Shown: positions 21,034 through 22,707 of the stretch, one piece after another
Position numbering within the stretch: position 1 is the stretch's first letter
How the letters are laid out: each line of letters starts with the position of its first letter
From: a virus
Length of the DNA: 22,707 nucleotides
Direction: 5' to 3' (one strand)
IMG/VR virus record: IMGVR_UViG_3300043448_000620
Location: 1-22,707 of that record
Notes under the pieces: model-generated
What the model saw: the letters and a program-made list of their open reading frames with translations, nothing else
Databases searched by the model: none
What the model was told of the DNA's origin: nothing
Translations under genes and position numbers: made by a program

Positions 21034-21354
21034 TTAGAATTCGCTTGGTCGTTCATCGGCTATGGCCATAACACAATCAGTATCAATACGACGGATAACA
21101 GTTTCGTTGCCATCTTGATCTTCAACCTTGATACCTCTGGTCCAACGCCCATGTTCCACTAGAACCCAATCGCCAACTTTGAATTCTTTTTGTTCTTCAC
21201 CTACGGCCCAAACACGCCCCCATCTTGGTCTGATACCAGTATCTTTACCGTCATCGTTTAATAAGAAGATACCAGTTTTAGTAGTTCTAGCATCAAAGTC
21301 CATGTCTGATACTAGAATATTATCACGTATTGGAGTAACTTTACCTTTGATCAT
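21034..21354 (-). CDS. GroES/gp31-like co-chaperonin
   Basis: The 106-residue product starts at ATG 21354 in ATGA overlap with the upstream gene, with AAAGG about 7 nt before it. It has the Cpn10 pattern: TPIRDNILVSDMDF at the N-terminus, then a TTKTGIFLLNDDG stretch corresponding to the mobile loop that contacts GroEL, RPRWGRVWAVGEEQ, FKVGDWVLVEHGRW and a C-terminal strand. In T4, gp31 replaces GroES to fold the large capsid protein; a similar role is expected here with host GroEL. With DnaJ and ClpA it gives this phage a broad proteostasis set. Confidence 0.9.
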   Translation of the reverse strand: MIKGKVTPIRDNILVSDMDFDARTTKTGIFLLNDDGKDTGIRPRWGRVWAVGEEQKEFKVGDWVLVEHGRWTRGIKVEDQDGNETVIRRIDTDCVMAIADERPSEF

Positions 21355-21545
21355 TTATTACCTTTATAGTATTCGTTTTGAACTTCTTCACGCTTTCTAA
21401 TGATTTTACCACCAGGGCCAATTTCATCTCCACGAGCGTTTATTTTGGCATTGCCAACTGCTAGGGTAGTTTCATACATGTTTTTAAGTTTTTCCATATC
21501 AACTTCCCTTCCCTGCATACTTCTATGTAATTTTTTTTGGCTCAT
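21351..21545 (-). CDS. Small conserved T4-like phage protein (64 aa)
   Basis: ATG 21545 has a strong AGGAG 7 nt upstream, and the stop overlaps the co-chaperonin start as ATGA. The product is highly charged: SQKKLHRSMQGREVDMEKL, then AVGNAKINARGDEIGPGGK and IIRKREEVQNEYY. The NARGDEIGPGG core is one I recall as conserved in T4-like marine phages and near replication or head genes, without a known function. There is no Cys, signal or membrane segment. Its Gly-rich loop between two charged helices may be a binding motif, but this is not established. Confidence 0.82.
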   Translation of the reverse strand: MSQKKLHRSMQGREVDMEKLKNMYETTLAVGNAKINARGDEIGPGGKIIRKREEVQNEYYKGNK

Positions 21546-21566
21546 ATTAATTCTCCTGTAAATTAC

Positions 21567-22055
21567 TTATCTTAAAAATTCACGCCAATCTAAATTATAT
21601 TTGATAGGATCTATTTTATGAACACCGATCAAATAAAGCACATAACTAGATACACTGCTGCCTCGACCTACTCCCCATACTACATTATTTTTTCTACAAG
21701 TATCCACAAAATATTTCAACCAACGTAGTAAAGGCATCATATTTCTTAATTCAAATTCTCTAAGTTCTTCAAAAAGTCTGTCATTGCCATCATCCCAAGG
21801 TGGAATTTGATTGAATAACCAAGTTACAATATCAAATTCTTTATATTCTTCTGGCAATAACCATTCATTTTTACAAACATTGTCATAGTCTTCTATGCTT
21901 ACATTATATAAATCTGAATCAATTTTTTGAGTTTTAATGCCCTCAATATCAAAGTCAGTAAAAACTTTTAGAATATCATCGGTCTTGTTTTGGTATACAA
22001 GTTCCAATATATCCTTTTCTTCGTAAATTACGTGACCAAATTTATCAGTTTTCAT
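21567..22055 (-). CDS. DnaE-like fragment with GRGS nucleotide-binding motif
   Basis: The 162-aa product starts at ATG 22055; AAGG is too close for an ideal ribosome site and a TTG further in is possible. Residues about 120-162 read VVWGVGRGSSVSSYVLYLIG and DPIKYNLDWREFL, closely matching the palm segment of bacterial DNA polymerase III alpha (GxGRGSxxGSLVxYxLGI, IDPIKYNLxFERFLN). The upstream part (RLFEELREFELRNMMPLLRW) looks helical like the region before it in DnaE. The PHP domain and catalytic Asp residues are absent, so it cannot be a polymerase. It may be a stand-alone conserved module or a relic, but the frame is intact and coupled with well-kept genes. Confidence 0.75.
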   Translation of the reverse strand: MKTDKFGHVIYEEKDILELVYQNKTDDILKVFTDFDIEGIKTQKIDSDLYNVSIEDYDNVCKNEWLLPEEYKEFDIVTWLFNQIPPWDDGNDRLFEELREFELRNMMPLLRWLKYFVDTCRKNNVVWGVGRGSSVSSYVLYLIGVHKIDPIKYNLDWREFLR

Positions 22056-22064
22056 CCTTATATT

Positions 22065-22298
22065 TTAATTTACATTTATAAGATTGTCAAGTCCTTTGTC
22101 TTGCTGTTTTTGAAATTGTTGTTCATAAACTTGCATACGTCTATTATGTAATTCTATTTTATAAATTTCTAACAGTCTAACAATTTGTATTTTAATATCT
22201 CCGCTGCCCATCATAAAATACTTACGACCTAATTCCTGTATTTTACTTTCTAACTGTTGATCAGTCAATTCGGTTAGGTCAACTAAGGGGTGAATCAT
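22065..22298 (-). CDS. Small helical conserved protein (77 aa)
   Basis: ATG 22298 overlaps the upstream stop as ATGA. The sequence is helical and Gln-rich: LTELTDQQLESKIQELGRKY, MMGSGDIKIQIVRLLEIYKI, then NRRMQVYEQQFQKQQDKGLD. No Cys, signal or membrane segment is seen. It has a two-helix or coiled-coil appearance that I have seen in short T4-like phage proteins, with no known function. It is followed after 9 nt by the DnaE-like fragment gene. Confidence 0.8.
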   Translation of the reverse strand: MIHPLVDLTELTDQQLESKIQELGRKYFMMGSGDIKIQIVRLLEIYKIELHNRRMQVYEQQFQKQQDKGLDNLINVN

Positions 22299-22707
22299 AT
22301 ATAACTTCCTATATAGTTAACATATACATCATTGCCGTTATTATAGCTCCATGCTTCTATTACGTGTTCATAATTATTGACTACGTCTGTTATGTCAAGA
22401 TTAACATAAGGCTTGATAAACCATCCACCTAAACCTGTGTTATAATATACGGGATGGCCTTTAGTATAGGACCTAATTTGACCACCAATATCAGTACTAA
22501 AATTTACTCTATAGTCCATTAAATTAGGATCGCTTTGACTTAATTGAAATCTTAAACATAGAGTGATTTTATGATATCTAGCACGATCAGTATTATTAGG
22601 CCAATTACTAAATCTAACAGTAGTATTACCCTGTGCTACAATCTTTTGTACCTGTGCTTCTTGTACATCTAAAGTTATTAAATTGCTGCTTTCTCTTACA
22701 ATGAATA
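22295..22707 (-). CDS. Beta-rich protein, C-terminal part (runs off right edge)
   Basis: The frame is open from the right edge to TGA at 22295-22297, so about 136 C-terminal residues are present. An internal ATG at 22519 is not the start, because coding sequence continues upstream without a stop and keeps the same character. The sequence is rich in Asn, Tyr, Thr and alternating hydrophobics (VQKIVAQGNTTVRFSNWPNN, ITLCLRFQLSQSDPN, VYYNTGLGGWFIKPYVNLDI), typical of beta-strand proteins such as tail or fibre components. No catalytic motif is visible and I do not recognise it. Confidence 0.78.
   Translation of the reverse strand, partial: FIVRESSNLITLDVQEAQVQKIVAQGNTTVRFSNWPNNTDRARYHKITLCLRFQLSQSDPNLMDYRVNFSTDIGGQIRSYTKGHPVYYNTGLGGWFIKPYVNLDITDVVNNYEHVIEAWSYNNGNDVYVNYIGSYI

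Overview
The window looks like a stretch of a T4-like (myovirus-type) phage genome, AT-rich, probably infecting an aquatic Gram-negative bacterium. The reasons are a gp44-type sliding-clamp loader, PhoH, a GroES/gp31-like co-chaperonin, a MazG-like pyrophosphohydrolase, a DUF2452 protein, a DUF5872-like protein and a GH19 endolysin followed by spanin-like lipoproteins. Genes are densely packed, with 1- or 4-nt ATGA/TAATG overlaps, and all but phoH lie on the minus strand. No integrase, rRNA, tRNA or CRISPR array was seen. The exact host cannot be told from the sequence.

Layout in minus-strand transcription order (right to left): 22707-19118 holds a partial beta-rich protein, small conserved proteins, a DnaE-like fragment, the co-chaperonin, the MazG-like enzyme, a tiny zinc-binding-type protein, the clamp loader and a DUF2452 protein. 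phoH (18405-19121, plus strand) sits behind a leader with two mutually exclusive hairpins at its ribosome binding site. A transcription unit then runs from a CGATAAATA late-promoter-like box (18279-18287) to a strong intrinsic terminator (13739-13767). It carries two conserved unknown proteins, the endolysin, a two-TM coiled-coil protein, two lipoproteins and several small membrane or exported proteins: a lysis and envelope block. Next comes a proteostasis operon: a type II DnaJ, peptide deformylase and a ClpA-type unfoldase that keeps a ClpP-docking IGF loop, followed by an unknown gene.

A second CGATAAATA box (9497-9505) precedes a long run of tightly overlapping genes (9480-4472), and a third box (4469-4477) precedes the leftmost set (4448-1). 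Most proteins encoded in 1-8907 begin with a similar short amphipathic N-terminus (MRLRELFE-like) that resembles the T4 capsid-targeting sequence. They include an HxGH nucleotidylyltransferase and a pol-beta-type nucleotidyltransferase fused to a KxDG ligase-like domain. Two of them are strings of small modules. In one (680-2998) the modules are separated by seven near-identical copies of a 12-18 bp repeat encoding (Q)GVAE(G). In the other (3162-4448) they are separated by xSE-A junctions and include a 77-residue tandem duplication.

The most interesting hypothesis is that 1-8907 encodes capsid-packaged cargo. Its modules would be joined by prohead-protease-like sites, and the conserved DNA repeats may also allow module shuffling. 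Repeats, overlaps and motifs are seen directly; packaging, cleavage and shuffling are inference.
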